A stretch of DNA of 64,000 nt. Origin: Roseiconus lacunae. Its GTDB lineage: Bacteria; Planctomycetota; Planctomycetia; Pirellulales; Pirellulaceae. The notes under the pieces are model-generated. The model saw nothing but the letters and a program-made list of their open reading frames with translations. It was not told the DNA's origin and ran no database searches. Positions 37,706 to 47,400 of the stretch are shown here, piece by piece. The stretch covers positions 124,001 to 188,000 of the forward strand of contig NZ_VSZO01000015.1 in NCBI RefSeq assembly GCF_008312935.1, given 5' to 3'. The position numbers were made by a program, and so were the translations under genes. How positions within the stretch are numbered: position 1 is the first letter of the stretch; every line of letters starts with the position of its first letter.

Positions 37706-37999
37706 ATGCAAAAGACGACGATCGGATCGAACAACAAACAGCACGACGAAGTTCCTCAAGAATTGCGTGAGCTGAGCAACGCGATCGACGCACTCCCCGC
37801 TCGTTATCGTGACACCGTCGCACCGGCCTTGAAACGGGCGGTTGAGTGCAGCACTCGCCGGCGGCGAATTCTGAATTTGGTCCAAGAAGCGCTCTCGCAA
37901 TTGCGATTGGACATGAAGTACTTGGTCTTTGATCTCGAGGCAACTCGCCGTGAACGCGATCAGTACCGCGAGATCCTTGAAAAGGAAGGCTTGCTCTAA
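37706..37999 (+). CDS. conserved-looking small helical protein
   Basis: The 97-residue product is almost entirely charged and helical: VPQELRELSNAIDALPARY, then ALKRAVECSTRRRRIL, then LRLDMKYLVFDLEATRRERD. It has no signal peptide or membrane segment, so it is probably cytoplasmic. I recall very similar small proteins in many planctomycetes, sometimes labelled transcriptional regulators without experimental support. ccggag lies 10 bases before the ATG at 37706. An in-frame ATG at 37652 and a further one upstream would extend a less conserved-looking region. Confidence 0.7.
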   Translation: MQKTTIGSNNKQHDEVPQELRELSNAIDALPARYRDTVAPALKRAVECSTRRRRILNLVQEALSQLRLDMKYLVFDLEATRRERDQYREILEKEGLL

Positions 38000-38445
38000 G
38001 ACCAGTACGTCCAGGTATTTGGTCTGTGATTGATCGTCGGGTTCGTTCAGCTAGCCGATGGGCATTTGCCCCGGCGGGTGTGGGTGAACCGTGGCAATCG
38101 CCAGACGGCTATTCCAGCGACCCGGCTATCACGATGACGCACGACAAACCTTGCCGCATTTGCCCCCTGCGGCCGGTATATTCACTCGGCCGGTTCAGTG
38201 TTGACGCACTAAACGGAACCACGAAGTCGCTTTTCGAACGTTTTCTATAACGAAGCGTTCAGATTTTTTTTAGCCGACGGTGCCGGCTAGTCCTGTGTTT
38301 TGTATTGGACCCGCGTTTCACCCGGCGAGGGAAGACAGGTTTGACGTCTGCGGATTTGGCGCAGATGACGTTTGTGTATCCCGGAAGTCGGCAGGTGGTT
38401 TATTGCTAACCGTGGCTAAGGCCATTCGGCTGATGTGAACCAAGG
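38000..38445. other. intergenic region with REP-like motif
   Basis: A reversed REP-like head lies at 38408-38434 (aaccgtggctaaggccattc, then ggctgat), and a diverged copy at 38050-38075. A 74-residue frame at 38026-38250 overlaps one of these and was not accepted as a gene. Confidence 0.7.
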
Positions 38446-40272
38446 CTAACGCACGATGGTATGTCGGTAGTAGGTTTCTAAACACAGCGTTGCCATTGCG
38501 GTTGAATACACCGTCCCCCCATACCCGCCCCACAACGAGGTGTTGGGCCAGCTACCGTCAGGACGTTGGGTGCTGAGTACGCGTTGTTTCAGCGCCGTAT
38601 TCCATTGCGACCAGGCATCGTCTTGCAGTTGATGCAGTGCCATCGTGGCGTAATACCAATAGTAATAGTTGTCTTGCCCGACACCCGGTGGACGCTGAAG
38701 CAGATAGCGTTCGGCTTCGTCGACTTCGGCCGGCGGAACGGCTTCACCGTTGAGTAATCGGATGGCCAATGCTTCCGCGGTCATCGTGCGACTGATCTGT
38801 TCGCCCGGACGGTAGCACGCCAGCCCACCTCGGCCGACGCGAACGCTTCGCAAAAATCGATCGACGCCGGCAAATGTTTCTTGCTCGACAGGGACGCCGG
38901 CTCTCTTTCCCGCATGCAGCACCATCGCTTGCCAGCCAAGTTGACTAAGGTCGCCCGGATCGCCACGTGTGTATCGCCAGCCCCCAGTCACTGGATGTTG
39001 CATTCGTTTGGTATGCGCGAGTGCCCGACGGGCGCATTCGACGGCCGACGGATCGCCGGTCATTACGGCGTCTTCGCAGACGGCGAGGGCTGCCATCGAA
39101 TGACAATAGCTGGCCGCATAGAGCGTCGCGTTGCCTTCAAGTGACCCGTTCGGATGCTGGTTTTGGATCAGATACGACAATCCGAGGTAAACGTTTTCAG
39201 AGAACTCGCCGCGTTGATGTGTGTTGCCGGCGCCGATCATCGCAAGCAGTGACAAACCTGTCAGCGCGGTCGTACACCGTTTCCCGGCACCGAAACGTTC
39301 TTCGCCAAGTGGGCGTCGTTCTTCGCCGGCACCGGACGATTGTGGGTCCCAGCTTCCGTCCTCGTTCTGCGCGTCGGCCAGAAATCGTAGCGCCGCTCGG
39401 ACTGCCGCTTCCGTCTGCGCGTCTCCTCCGGTTTGTTCAATCGCGATCCGTTTAGCCATGCCAACACGGTTGGCAAAATTGGCCGCGACGGGACCGGCAA
39501 TGTTTGCTGGTTTTGTGTTCGATGCCGCCGGGGGCGATTGCGGCGCGGCCGAGCTTCGGACGCTTGCGGTGTGAGCTTTTGGCGTCACCGGTGGTTGTGT
39601 CGGTTGTTCCTCCATCACGGTTTCCGCGGGCGATGGCCCGGCGGGTTCGGTGGTGGGGGCTTTATTCGCAACATCGGTTTCCGGCTTCGATTGCAGCTCG
39701 CCATCTTCGGCTGCCAGCTCGGAAACGAGCAGGTCATCCAGGTTCGCGTCGAGAGCAGATTCGATTTCGGCGAACAGTTCACTGGAGTGATCTTCGATCG
39801 GCGAATCGAGCGACTCGGGAACGGCCGGCGATTCGGGGGCCGCCTCGTCCATCGTGATTTCGGGTTCGTCGAGCGGTGCGTCGGCTAACTCGGCCGTGTC
39901 AATGATGTCGGCAACGTCATCGACGGGCAGTGGCAGGAAGGGAGTTTCGTTTGCGGTGCCGGCGTTGGAGTCAAAGTCCAGGTTCGGATCAAAGGTCGAC
40001 ATCTCGATCGATTCGAGTCCGATCATTGTGTCGTCATCGCTATCGGACTGCCCACCGCCCGAGGATTCTGGTTTATAGGGAACCAACCAAATCAGCACCC
40101 CATGCAAGATTACCGATAGGACCAAGCAGATTGTTCCGGCGGCGCGGCCCTCGCGTTTCGCGCGGCGAAAAAGCCAGATCGTGATGACCAGCAGCACCAC
40201 CGCAGCCACGGCGACCGCATAGACGACTTTGGGATCCGACCAGATAGTGTCAATGCTGCTGGCAAAGATCAA
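38446..40272 (-). CDS. membrane-anchored squalene-cyclase/prenyltransferase-like toroid protein
   Basis: The 608-residue protein has two hydrophobic helices near residues 15-33 and 44-65, a long acidic, Pro/Glu/Ala-rich linker (about 70-260), and an alpha-alpha toroid domain. Toroid repeats are seen as QNEDGSWDP, NQHPNGSLEGN, MQHPVTGGWRYT and TQRPDGSWPN, each a QxxDGSW-type turn. No DxDD (squalene-hopene cyclase) motif is seen, so terpene cyclisation is unlikely. Toroid domains of this type in planctomycetes are of unknown role. It is the last gene of the TolQ/ExbD-type operon and overlaps exbD by four bases, which suggests that it works with the proton-driven complex. Confidence 0.82.
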   Translation of the reverse strand: MIFASSIDTIWSDPKVVYAVAVAAVVLLVITIWLFRRAKREGRAAGTICLVLSVILHGVLIWLVPYKPESSGGGQSDSDDDTMIGLESIEMSTFDPNLDFDSNAGTANETPFLPLPVDDVADIIDTAELADAPLDEPEITMDEAAPESPAVPESLDSPIEDHSSELFAEIESALDANLDDLLVSELAAEDGELQSKPETDVANKAPTTEPAGPSPAETVMEEQPTQPPVTPKAHTASVRSSAAPQSPPAASNTKPANIAGPVAANFANRVGMAKRIAIEQTGGDAQTEAAVRAALRFLADAQNEDGSWDPQSSGAGEERRPLGEERFGAGKRCTTALTGLSLLAMIGAGNTHQRGEFSENVYLGLSYLIQNQHPNGSLEGNATLYAASYCHSMAALAVCEDAVMTGDPSAVECARRALAHTKRMQHPVTGGWRYTRGDPGDLSQLGWQAMVLHAGKRAGVPVEQETFAGVDRFLRSVRVGRGGLACYRPGEQISRTMTAEALAIRLLNGEAVPPAEVDEAERYLLQRPPGVGQDNYYYWYYATMALHQLQDDAWSQWNTALKQRVLSTQRPDGSWPNTSLWGGYGGTVYSTAMATLCLETYYRHTIVR

Positions 40273-40700
40273 CGATGGACGCCTCCGCTTTGATCGACTT
40301 TGACGGCCATGGCAATCTTTTTGACTCCCGATTGGCGGACGAGTAGGGCGATCGAAGCGTATTGTTGAATCGGCGTGTCACTGTCGGCGCGGACGATGAC
40401 ATTCAACGCAGGGTACTGTGAAAATTCGTTGGTAAGTTGCTGGACCAATTGGTCCTTGGTGACCGGTTGATCGTTCAGCATGATTTGTCCGTCTCGGGTC
40501 AACGAAACGACGCGATCATCGGGCACGCGTGAAATCGGATTGGCCGGCCCTACCGCGGGGACCGACACATCGATCGCACTTTCCGATTCACTGAACTTGC
40601 TGCCGACCATAAAAAAGATCACCAGCAAGAACACCACATCAATCATGGGCGTCAAATTAATCGTGACGTCTTCGTTGGATCGATTGCGTTTTCCCATCAC
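40269..40700 (-). CDS. ExbD/TolR-family protein
   Basis: The 143-residue product has one N-terminal membrane helix. The family signature INLTPMIDVVFLLVIFFMV (about 14-32) includes the conserved Asp used in proton translocation. A periplasmic domain follows (VPDDRVVSLTRDGQIMLN). With an ExbB/TolQ partner it forms a proton-driven motor that energises outer-membrane processes. Its start overlaps the stop of the upstream tolQ-like gene by four bases, and its stop overlaps the downstream toroid gene in the same way, so the three are translationally coupled. Confidence 0.93.
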   Translation of the reverse strand: MMGKRNRSNEDVTINLTPMIDVVFLLVIFFMVGSKFSESESAIDVSVPAVGPANPISRVPDDRVVSLTRDGQIMLNDQPVTKDQLVQQLTNEFSQYPALNVIVRADSDTPIQQYASIALLVRQSGVKKIAMAVKVDQSGGVHR

Positions 40701-41755
40701 GCCGCCTTTCGCCTTTTGCTTCGTGATGCGTTGGTCGTTTCAAGTCCTTCGGCAGAAATGCAATCGATCACGCGTTGGCACAGTTTTTCGATCTCTACTA
40801 AGTAACGATCGGATTTACTGCTGAAGTACATGTAGGCTAGATAGGCGGGAATCGCGACGGATAGCCCTCCGGCGGTGGTCATCAACGCCATACTAATGCC
40901 GCTGGCCAAAAGTTCAGGACGGCCCAAGGAAGCTTGATCGCTAATGATCTCAAACGCATCGATCATTCCGATTACGGTTCCCAGCAGCCCAATAAGTGGA
41001 GCGACATTGCTTATCGCATGGAAGACACGAAGGTATTTTCGAAGGCCTTCGGCAACACGATCACCGGCATCCATCACCGCTTGTTCGATCTCAAACATCG
41101 GCCGTCCCCAGCGCCTCAAGGCGGCGCGAAAAACTTCGCTAACCGGGCAGTCGAATTCTTTGCAAAGTTCAGTCGCTTCGTCATAGCTGAGTACGCCGTC
41201 TTCGACGCATTCGGTGAAGCGAAGTACAAACGGTTTAGGGATGACGCGACTGCGTCTTAGCGCGATCAAACGTTCAAGTGACAACGAGAGGACGACAAGT
41301 GAGCAAATCGCTAGCGGAAGCATCAGCCATCCGCCCGACATGATCTTGGTCACAAAATCCGGCGTTTGAAACCAACTGCCACCACTTGCTTCGTCTTTGC
41401 CAGGATTCGCTGCCTCGCCGCCAATCTGATCGGTCGCCGTTGAAGGTTGTGCCGGTACTTCGGGGATGCCGCTTTGGTAGTTTTGCGCGCCGATCTGACT
41501 GCTTGCATCCGCCACGCGGTATTCGGGTTGAGCCGAGGGGGCGGGCGAAAATTGGGCGGGAAAGCCCTGTGGATAGGTCTGTTGCTGGGGCGGGTACTGC
41601 GCTTGGGCCTGGTCGAGAACACTCATCAAAACCAGCATCCCGATGGCCAGTACAAAGGCGGGCAGCATCCGCGACATCAGGCCCAAAAAATGCCGTCGCG
41701 GGCGAGCGGGTTGTAGTTTGATGGAGGAGCGAACGTGAGGCTTCTCGTGTGACAT
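40697..41755 (-). CDS. MotA/TolQ/ExbB proton-channel family protein
   Basis: The 352-residue product has a basic N-terminus and a hydrophobic segment (MLPAFVLAIGMLVLMSVLD) that may be a signal. A Gln/Pro/Ala-rich extracytoplasmic stretch follows, then the TolQ/ExbB core: GGWLMLPLAICSLVVLSLSLERL, the cytoplasmic helical region, and two further helices with VAPLIGLLGTVIGMIDAF and ALMTTAGGLSVAIPAYLAYMYF. These match the conserved channel-forming segments. The longer N-terminus with a low-complexity segment is common in planctomycete versions. ATG 41755 was chosen because upstream sequence runs into the previous gene. It works with the ExbD-like protein. Confidence 0.92.
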   Translation of the reverse strand: MSHEKPHVRSSIKLQPARPRRHFLGLMSRMLPAFVLAIGMLVLMSVLDQAQAQYPPQQQTYPQGFPAQFSPAPSAQPEYRVADASSQIGAQNYQSGIPEVPAQPSTATDQIGGEAANPGKDEASGGSWFQTPDFVTKIMSGGWLMLPLAICSLVVLSLSLERLIALRRSRVIPKPFVLRFTECVEDGVLSYDEATELCKEFDCPVSEVFRAALRRWGRPMFEIEQAVMDAGDRVAEGLRKYLRVFHAISNVAPLIGLLGTVIGMIDAFEIISDQASLGRPELLASGISMALMTTAGGLSVAIPAYLAYMYFSSKSDRYLVEIEKLCQRVIDCISAEGLETTNASRSKRRKAA

Positions 41756-41795
41756 CGTATTATGATTCGGATGAGGGCGATCGCACCGTGACGGA

Positions 41796-44033
41796 TCAGC
41801 GTCGTGTGCTCGGTGTCGTTTGGTCGGGGAGTGCGGACAGACGGTGACGTGCTTCCTTGGCGTAGGAACTGTCCGCAAATCGCTCTAATAGGCTTCCGTA
41901 GCAAACGCTGGCTTGGCGTGTCCGCCCCAATTGTTCGAAAGCTTTCCCGGCTTGGACCAACGCCGCGGCAGCGTAAGGCCCACCCGGGTCAAGGTTTTCG
42001 ACCAACCGATAGGCATCGATTGCATCGCCATAGTTTTCTTGTAGAAGATACGTTTCGCCGATCATCCATTGGGCGCGTGCTCGCAGCATCGCGGACGATT
42101 CTGCCGAACGGACGACGGATTCGAGTTGTGTGCGGGCTCGATCGAATTCCAACTTGCGAATCGCGAGGTCGGCTTCGAGCAGGTCGACGAGCGGTTTCTG
42201 TTGAGCGGAAAGCGATTCGTCTTGGTCAATTAGTTCACGCACGCGACCAAGTCGACGTTCGGCCTTCGCAATTTCGTCGACTTGGACGGCGCATTCCGCA
42301 CAGCGCAAGAGCGTGGTGAAGTCCTCGGCACCGCGTCGGTCCACGACGTGATTCCAGAATTGAAGTGCCTTTTCTTTTCGCCCGGAACGAAAGATCGCTT
42401 CGGCGAATAAGCGGTCGACATGAATCGTGCGTTTCTCAGGATCGGTGTCTAAGTCGACTTCTTCGGCCGCCAATTGTAGCATCGACCATCGCTCGGTCCG
42501 GCCTGCCCATCGTGCGGCCGCCTCAACCGATCGTTCGGTTGCTTCGTCGATGCGTCCGCCGATCACTGCCGCGGCGATCAGTTCGGAAATTGCCGACTGG
42601 TCGTTCCGATCGCACTCTTCCAGCGTTTGGGCTGTCCAAGATCCGCCGCGATCAAGTGACGTCAACCGAGTGACCAACTGATCAAAGTCGGCAGGGGGGA
42701 GTTCGTTTCCAAACGAGACAATGACGCGCGATCGCAATTCGTTTGGCCAGTTAGTTGAATCGATGTTCGCGATCAGCCATTCCTTCAGCGGTAGCTCAAT
42801 CGCGTCACTCGATCTTAGTATCTCGAGTGCGAGCGTTGGAGCTTCATCTGAATCGGGATAGCGCTGAAAGTGCCATTCGATGGATGAACGGCGTTGTTCG
42901 TCGACCGCCTGCTCGGTGTTGGCTTGATCAATTAAGCACCGGACTCGCAACGCAGAGGCTTTCGGTGCGTCCGTGTGGTCATCGTGTTGATCAAGAAACT
43001 GCGTCAGCTTTTCTGCGGCATCGGTGTTCCGAGACGGCTGGAGGGCGATGGACCAGCCGAGACCAAGTCGGCATAACGCGAGGTGTGAGGGGGAGAGTTT
43101 TAGCGTTTCGTCGATGCGTTCATCAGCGTGGGTTTCGAGCAGTGTTTGGTACAACCGTTCGGCGTCTTCGGCCAGTCCGGATGACATCGCACTCCAGGCG
43201 GTTCGCATCGCTAACGACTGTGCCGGCAGAAGAATTTCTGGTGTGATCGTTTCGCGTGAATCTGCGGCGGCAGAGAGGAAGTGCTCGCAAATTTCCAACA
43301 GCTTGTCGGCTGCGAGCTTTATTTGTCCACCGGCCGCGTCGTGAGTCGCGATTGCAGTCGCGAGTACGATGCGCTGTCGCAGTTCGATCGGTGGCGCATC
43401 GTCCCGGTATAGCCAGTCGTATGCCGCGGCGAAGAGTTCGTCGATGTCCTGTTGGTCGAGGTCGCCTTGTCCGCCACGAGCGAGCAGAACGTAGTCAGCG
43501 GCGAGCTGGATGATCCCTGGATGATGCTCGGTGACGAAGCCGTCAAGTTTTCGCAGTAAGTTAGCCGCGGAGGCAAATTCCTTCGCTTGCCGCAGACGCC
43601 GTATTTCAGAGATCGTTTCTTTGACGTCCAACGAGGCCGCGGGGTGGGCGGCTGGTTGTTCGTCCTCGGTGTTGTTGGTCTTGCTTGGCTCTTGCGGTGC
43701 CGCCGATAGCCGCGGCGCAAATACAAGTGTCGCGGCAATTGCGATACAGGCGAGTAGGGTCAACAGCGTCGAGAGCGCCGGTAGCGGGGTGGGGCTCGAC
43801 GGGAATGGGATCGATTGATCCCAGTGATGAGACAGCGAATCTCGCATCTCCAATCCGATCCCGTCTCTTGTGGGGCTGTTTTCTGGCCAGTCACTTGGGC
43901 GCCAATAGCGGTCCTGATTCGAAGCGCAGCCGCCATCACGACCAGTCGCCGGAGAGCAGGGCGGACAAGCCCCGTGTTCCGGGGACGGCTCGGACTTCGT
44001 TTGGGGGAAGCGGTTGTTTTGAAGTTCGTGCAT
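41796..44033 (-). CDS. TPR-containing protein of a Tol/Exb-type operon
   Basis: The 745-residue product has one hydrophobic helix (ALSTLLTLLACIAIAATLVF, about 85-104) and a long periplasmic region of helical repeats. Clear TPR-like units lie near the C-terminus: ARAQWMIGETYLLQENYGDAIDAYRLVENL, then AAAALVQAGKAFEQLGRTRQASVCYGSLL. This arrangement is like the YbgF/CpoB partner of Tol-Pal systems, but much longer. It is the first gene of the operon and is followed by tolQ-like after 40 bp. The start is uncertain: an ATG at 43847 would drop 62 Cys- and Pro-rich residues, but its only ggag is too close. Confidence 0.75.
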   Translation of the reverse strand: MHELQNNRFPQTKSEPSPEHGACPPCSPATGRDGGCASNQDRYWRPSDWPENSPTRDGIGLEMRDSLSHHWDQSIPFPSSPTPLPALSTLLTLLACIAIAATLVFAPRLSAAPQEPSKTNNTEDEQPAAHPAASLDVKETISEIRRLRQAKEFASAANLLRKLDGFVTEHHPGIIQLAADYVLLARGGQGDLDQQDIDELFAAAYDWLYRDDAPPIELRQRIVLATAIATHDAAGGQIKLAADKLLEICEHFLSAAADSRETITPEILLPAQSLAMRTAWSAMSSGLAEDAERLYQTLLETHADERIDETLKLSPSHLALCRLGLGWSIALQPSRNTDAAEKLTQFLDQHDDHTDAPKASALRVRCLIDQANTEQAVDEQRRSSIEWHFQRYPDSDEAPTLALEILRSSDAIELPLKEWLIANIDSTNWPNELRSRVIVSFGNELPPADFDQLVTRLTSLDRGGSWTAQTLEECDRNDQSAISELIAAAVIGGRIDEATERSVEAAARWAGRTERWSMLQLAAEEVDLDTDPEKRTIHVDRLFAEAIFRSGRKEKALQFWNHVVDRRGAEDFTTLLRCAECAVQVDEIAKAERRLGRVRELIDQDESLSAQQKPLVDLLEADLAIRKLEFDRARTQLESVVRSAESSAMLRARAQWMIGETYLLQENYGDAIDAYRLVENLDPGGPYAAAALVQAGKAFEQLGRTRQASVCYGSLLERFADSSYAKEARHRLSALPDQTTPSTRR

Positions 44034-44123
44034 GACAGGCCGGTAAAATCGGAATAACCTGAATTACCGGAAAAGTCGTTTCGGTCGCAAGCCGAGACGC
44101 TGTCTTGACGGCCCAGAATCGAG

Positions 44124-44141
44124 CCTGGGGAATTCCCCAGG
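44124..44141. promoter_or_regulatory. perfect 18-bp palindrome in a divergent promoter region
   Basis: cctggggaattccccagg is a perfect palindrome located 91 bp before the TPR start and 347 bp before smc. It could be an operator or a small hairpin. The rest of the 44034-44487 gap holds a diverged REP-like copy (about 44285-44390) and no gene. Confidence 0.4.
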
Positions 44142-44487
44142 GCCCGCAGAACCCGCTGTTTGACAATAAAAGCAGCTACCCGCTGGCAGGCGTTTCATTT
44201 AGGCTAGAGGTCTGCCGAAACTGCGTGAAACTGAGTTCAAACAGCTTGCGCCTTGTGCGGTGTTTCGTTTTTAATTTGAGATCAGGCGATTTGCGTCAGC
44301 CACGTTTTCCGTGCAAGAGCGGAATCCGTGCGATCATCGGGGCCAGTGCGATTATGGGTGCCAGAGCCCGTCGGCTGATAAGCCGATCCCGAAAAGTGGG
44401 GCGAGACGCTGCACCGACGCTCTGATTGTTCAACCATCCGTGTCGGCATATTGACACTCCCCCTCGTTCGTTGTTCCGATCCCTCGC

Positions 44488-47400
44488 ATGCTGAAAGCTC
44501 TCGAACTGGCCGGCTTTAAAAGCTTTGCGGATCGGACGCGTTTCGATTTTCCCGATGGGATTACCGTCGTCGTTGGTCCCAACGGTAGTGGAAAGTCGAA
44601 CATCGTTGACGCGATGAAATGGGTGCTGGGTTCGCAAAGTCCGAAAGGTCTACGCGGGAAGGAGATGTCAGATGTCATCTTCAAAGGGTCGCAGACGCGA
44701 CCGCCAGCCGGTGCCGCCGAAGCGACGATTGTGTTCGACAATTCGCAGGGCAACCTGCCCATCGACGCCCCCGAAGTTCACGTCACACGTCGGGTTTATC
44801 GAAGCGGCGAAAGCGAGTTCTTGATTAACGGTGAATCCGTTCGCTTGAAAGATGTACGCGATTTGATTCGCGGTACCGGAATCGGGATCGATGCCTACAG
44901 TTTGATCGAACAGGGCAAGGTCGATCGGATGTTGCAGGCGAACGCGAAAGACCGCCGAGCCATCTTTGAAGAAGCTGCTGGGATCAGCCGTTTCAAGGCG
45001 AAGAAGCTCGAAGCGGAACGTCGACTTGCTCGTGTTCAAACCAATCTGACGCGGCTGAGTGATATCGTCGAAGAGGTGGGAACACGATTGCGTAGTGTTC
45101 GCAGTCAAGCCGCTAAGGCGGAACGCTATCGACAAGCCACGGAGCGTTTGAAGGAATTGCGGACCGTGATCGCCTGGAATGACTGGGCGAATTTGAACGA
45201 AGAACTTGAGGCCTGTGAGACCGAACTTGCTGAGTCGAACAAGCGTCTCCGTGAACTGGAAAGTGAACGGGAAGAGATCAACGCGAAACGACAAGCCGCC
45301 GATTTAGAGCTTCAAACGATCGCCGATCAGGCGCGTGAACTAGAGCAGCAGCGGCACGAGTTGCTTGCCCAGGCGGCAACGTTGACCGGCCGGAAAGACG
45401 CGGACGATGGATCGGTCGGCGAAGTACGAATGTCGATCGCCGATGCTTTGCGTCGTAGTCGCACGCTTCAACGCCAAGCTCGAAAGGCAGACGAGGATCT
45501 TGAGCAAGCCGTCGCCGATCACGCCCGTGGTGCGACCGAACTGAAAGAGATTCGGGTCCGCAACGAAGAACTGGAAGCAAAGCGGAACCAAGTCCAAGCA
45601 GAGACGGATGAGATCCTGCAGCGACGCGAGGCGATCTCCAAGCAGCACCTCGATGCGATCCGCCGTGTGTCCGAAATGGAGGTTCGCATCCAGCGATCGG
45701 AAACGCAATTGTCCGAGTCGGATCGGCAACTACAGAGCCTGCAAAAACGATTAGATGATTCACAGCAATTGCTTGCCAAGGCAGAGTCGGAATCGAAAGC
45801 CGCGCAGGAACGCTTGGATGATCTTGAAGGGCAAATTAAAGCTTCCGATGCCGAGTTGCAGGTTCAAAAGACGAAAACAGAACAGCACCGCGATGTGCTG
45901 GACAAACGCAGCGGAGAAACGGCAACGCTGAGGACACGGCTAGAAGGTGTTCGGCAGCGTTACTTGGTATTGGAAGATTTGGTCAAACGGCACGAAGGCG
46001 TCGCCGGTGGCGTGCGCGCGGTATTGCAGCACGTCGCCGACCCGGACCATCCGTTGGCCGATAGCGTGCTTGGGATGGTTGCGACACTGGTCAACGTGGA
46101 CGTTGATAAGGCTCCAATGATCGACGCCGCACTTCGTGAGCGATCGCAATTCATTGTCACCCGTGACGGCCAACTTTCCGATGCGATCGTTAGCGGTGAC
46201 ATCGAAATCGATAGCCGCGTCGGGATCATTCGGATGGATCATCTTCCCGAGCCCCCTCGTGAAAACCGAATTCAATTGGACGGTTTTCAGGGGGTGATCG
46301 GTCGCGCCGATCGTGTGATCGAAAGCGAAGGCGAAGGTGCGAAACTGATTGGGCATCTCCTGAGTTCAACATGGTTGGTCGAAGATCTGGAGACGGCCAC
46401 CCGCGTGCGTCGACTCTGCGGACCCGATCAGCAGATCGTGACCCGTCACGGGGAAGTGCTGATGGGCGACGGCAGTATGATCGTCGGTCCCGCTGGTGCC
46501 ACCGCGGCGTTGGTTAGCCGACGAAGCGAAATGAACGCCGCCGCCGAAGAGATCGAACAGTTCACTTTTGAAATTTCTGAAAACGACGAAGCGATTCGTG
46601 AGTTGGCGGCATTGGTCGATGAGTGTTCCAACACATTGGGGCGGATGGAGATCAGCCACCGAAACTTAGAGACCGAAAAGGCGGCGGCCGAAGCAGATTT
46701 GCGTCACGCGATCGAGCGGAACCAGGCTCGGCAGTCGGCACACGATCAGTTGACGAGCGATTTTCAGTCCACTGAAATGGAGCGCGATAGGGCTAAGCAG
46801 GAAGCGGCCGAGCTATCTGAGTCGATCAAGGAATCGCGTCAAGTTATCGAAAGACTTGAAAGTGATGCGGCGGAAGTAGAAGAAATGTTGTCCGAAACGC
46901 AGCAGGCGTTGCAGTCTGCATCGAGTGCGGTCATGACGGCGTCGGTCGAACTTGCCCGCGCCGAGCAGCGGCAAGAAGCCCTCGCCGCACAAATCGAATC
47001 GCAGCGCCGTGAGCAAGAAGAGCGTCAAGCTTCGGTCGAAAACGCAAGTGTGACGGCACAGTCCGGCTACGCCCGCCAAGCCGAACTCAAGCAGCGGATC
47101 GAAGAAACGGTCACTCAGCTTGCCGATCTCAAACGGCAAACCGATCAACAGCAAATCGAACTGCACTCGCTCGCCGAAAAGGCGCAGCAACTGCGTCAAT
47201 CCAATCGTGCGATCGCAGAAGCCGGTGAAGCGGTGATCAAGAGCGCTGCCGAAACCAACGAACGCGTTCATGCGGTCACCAGTCGGCGTGACGCTGCCAA
47301 AATGAAACGCGGAACGTTGTCAGAGCGGATTGCCGAGGATTACCAGATCGATCTTGAAAACGACGAGCCGCCCGAGGAACTGGCGGAGATTGAAAACCGC

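Noticed and set aside
38026-38250. 74-residue plus-strand frame
   Set aside because: It overlaps a diverged REP-like motif, has no ribosome site and no recognisable feature; probably chance.
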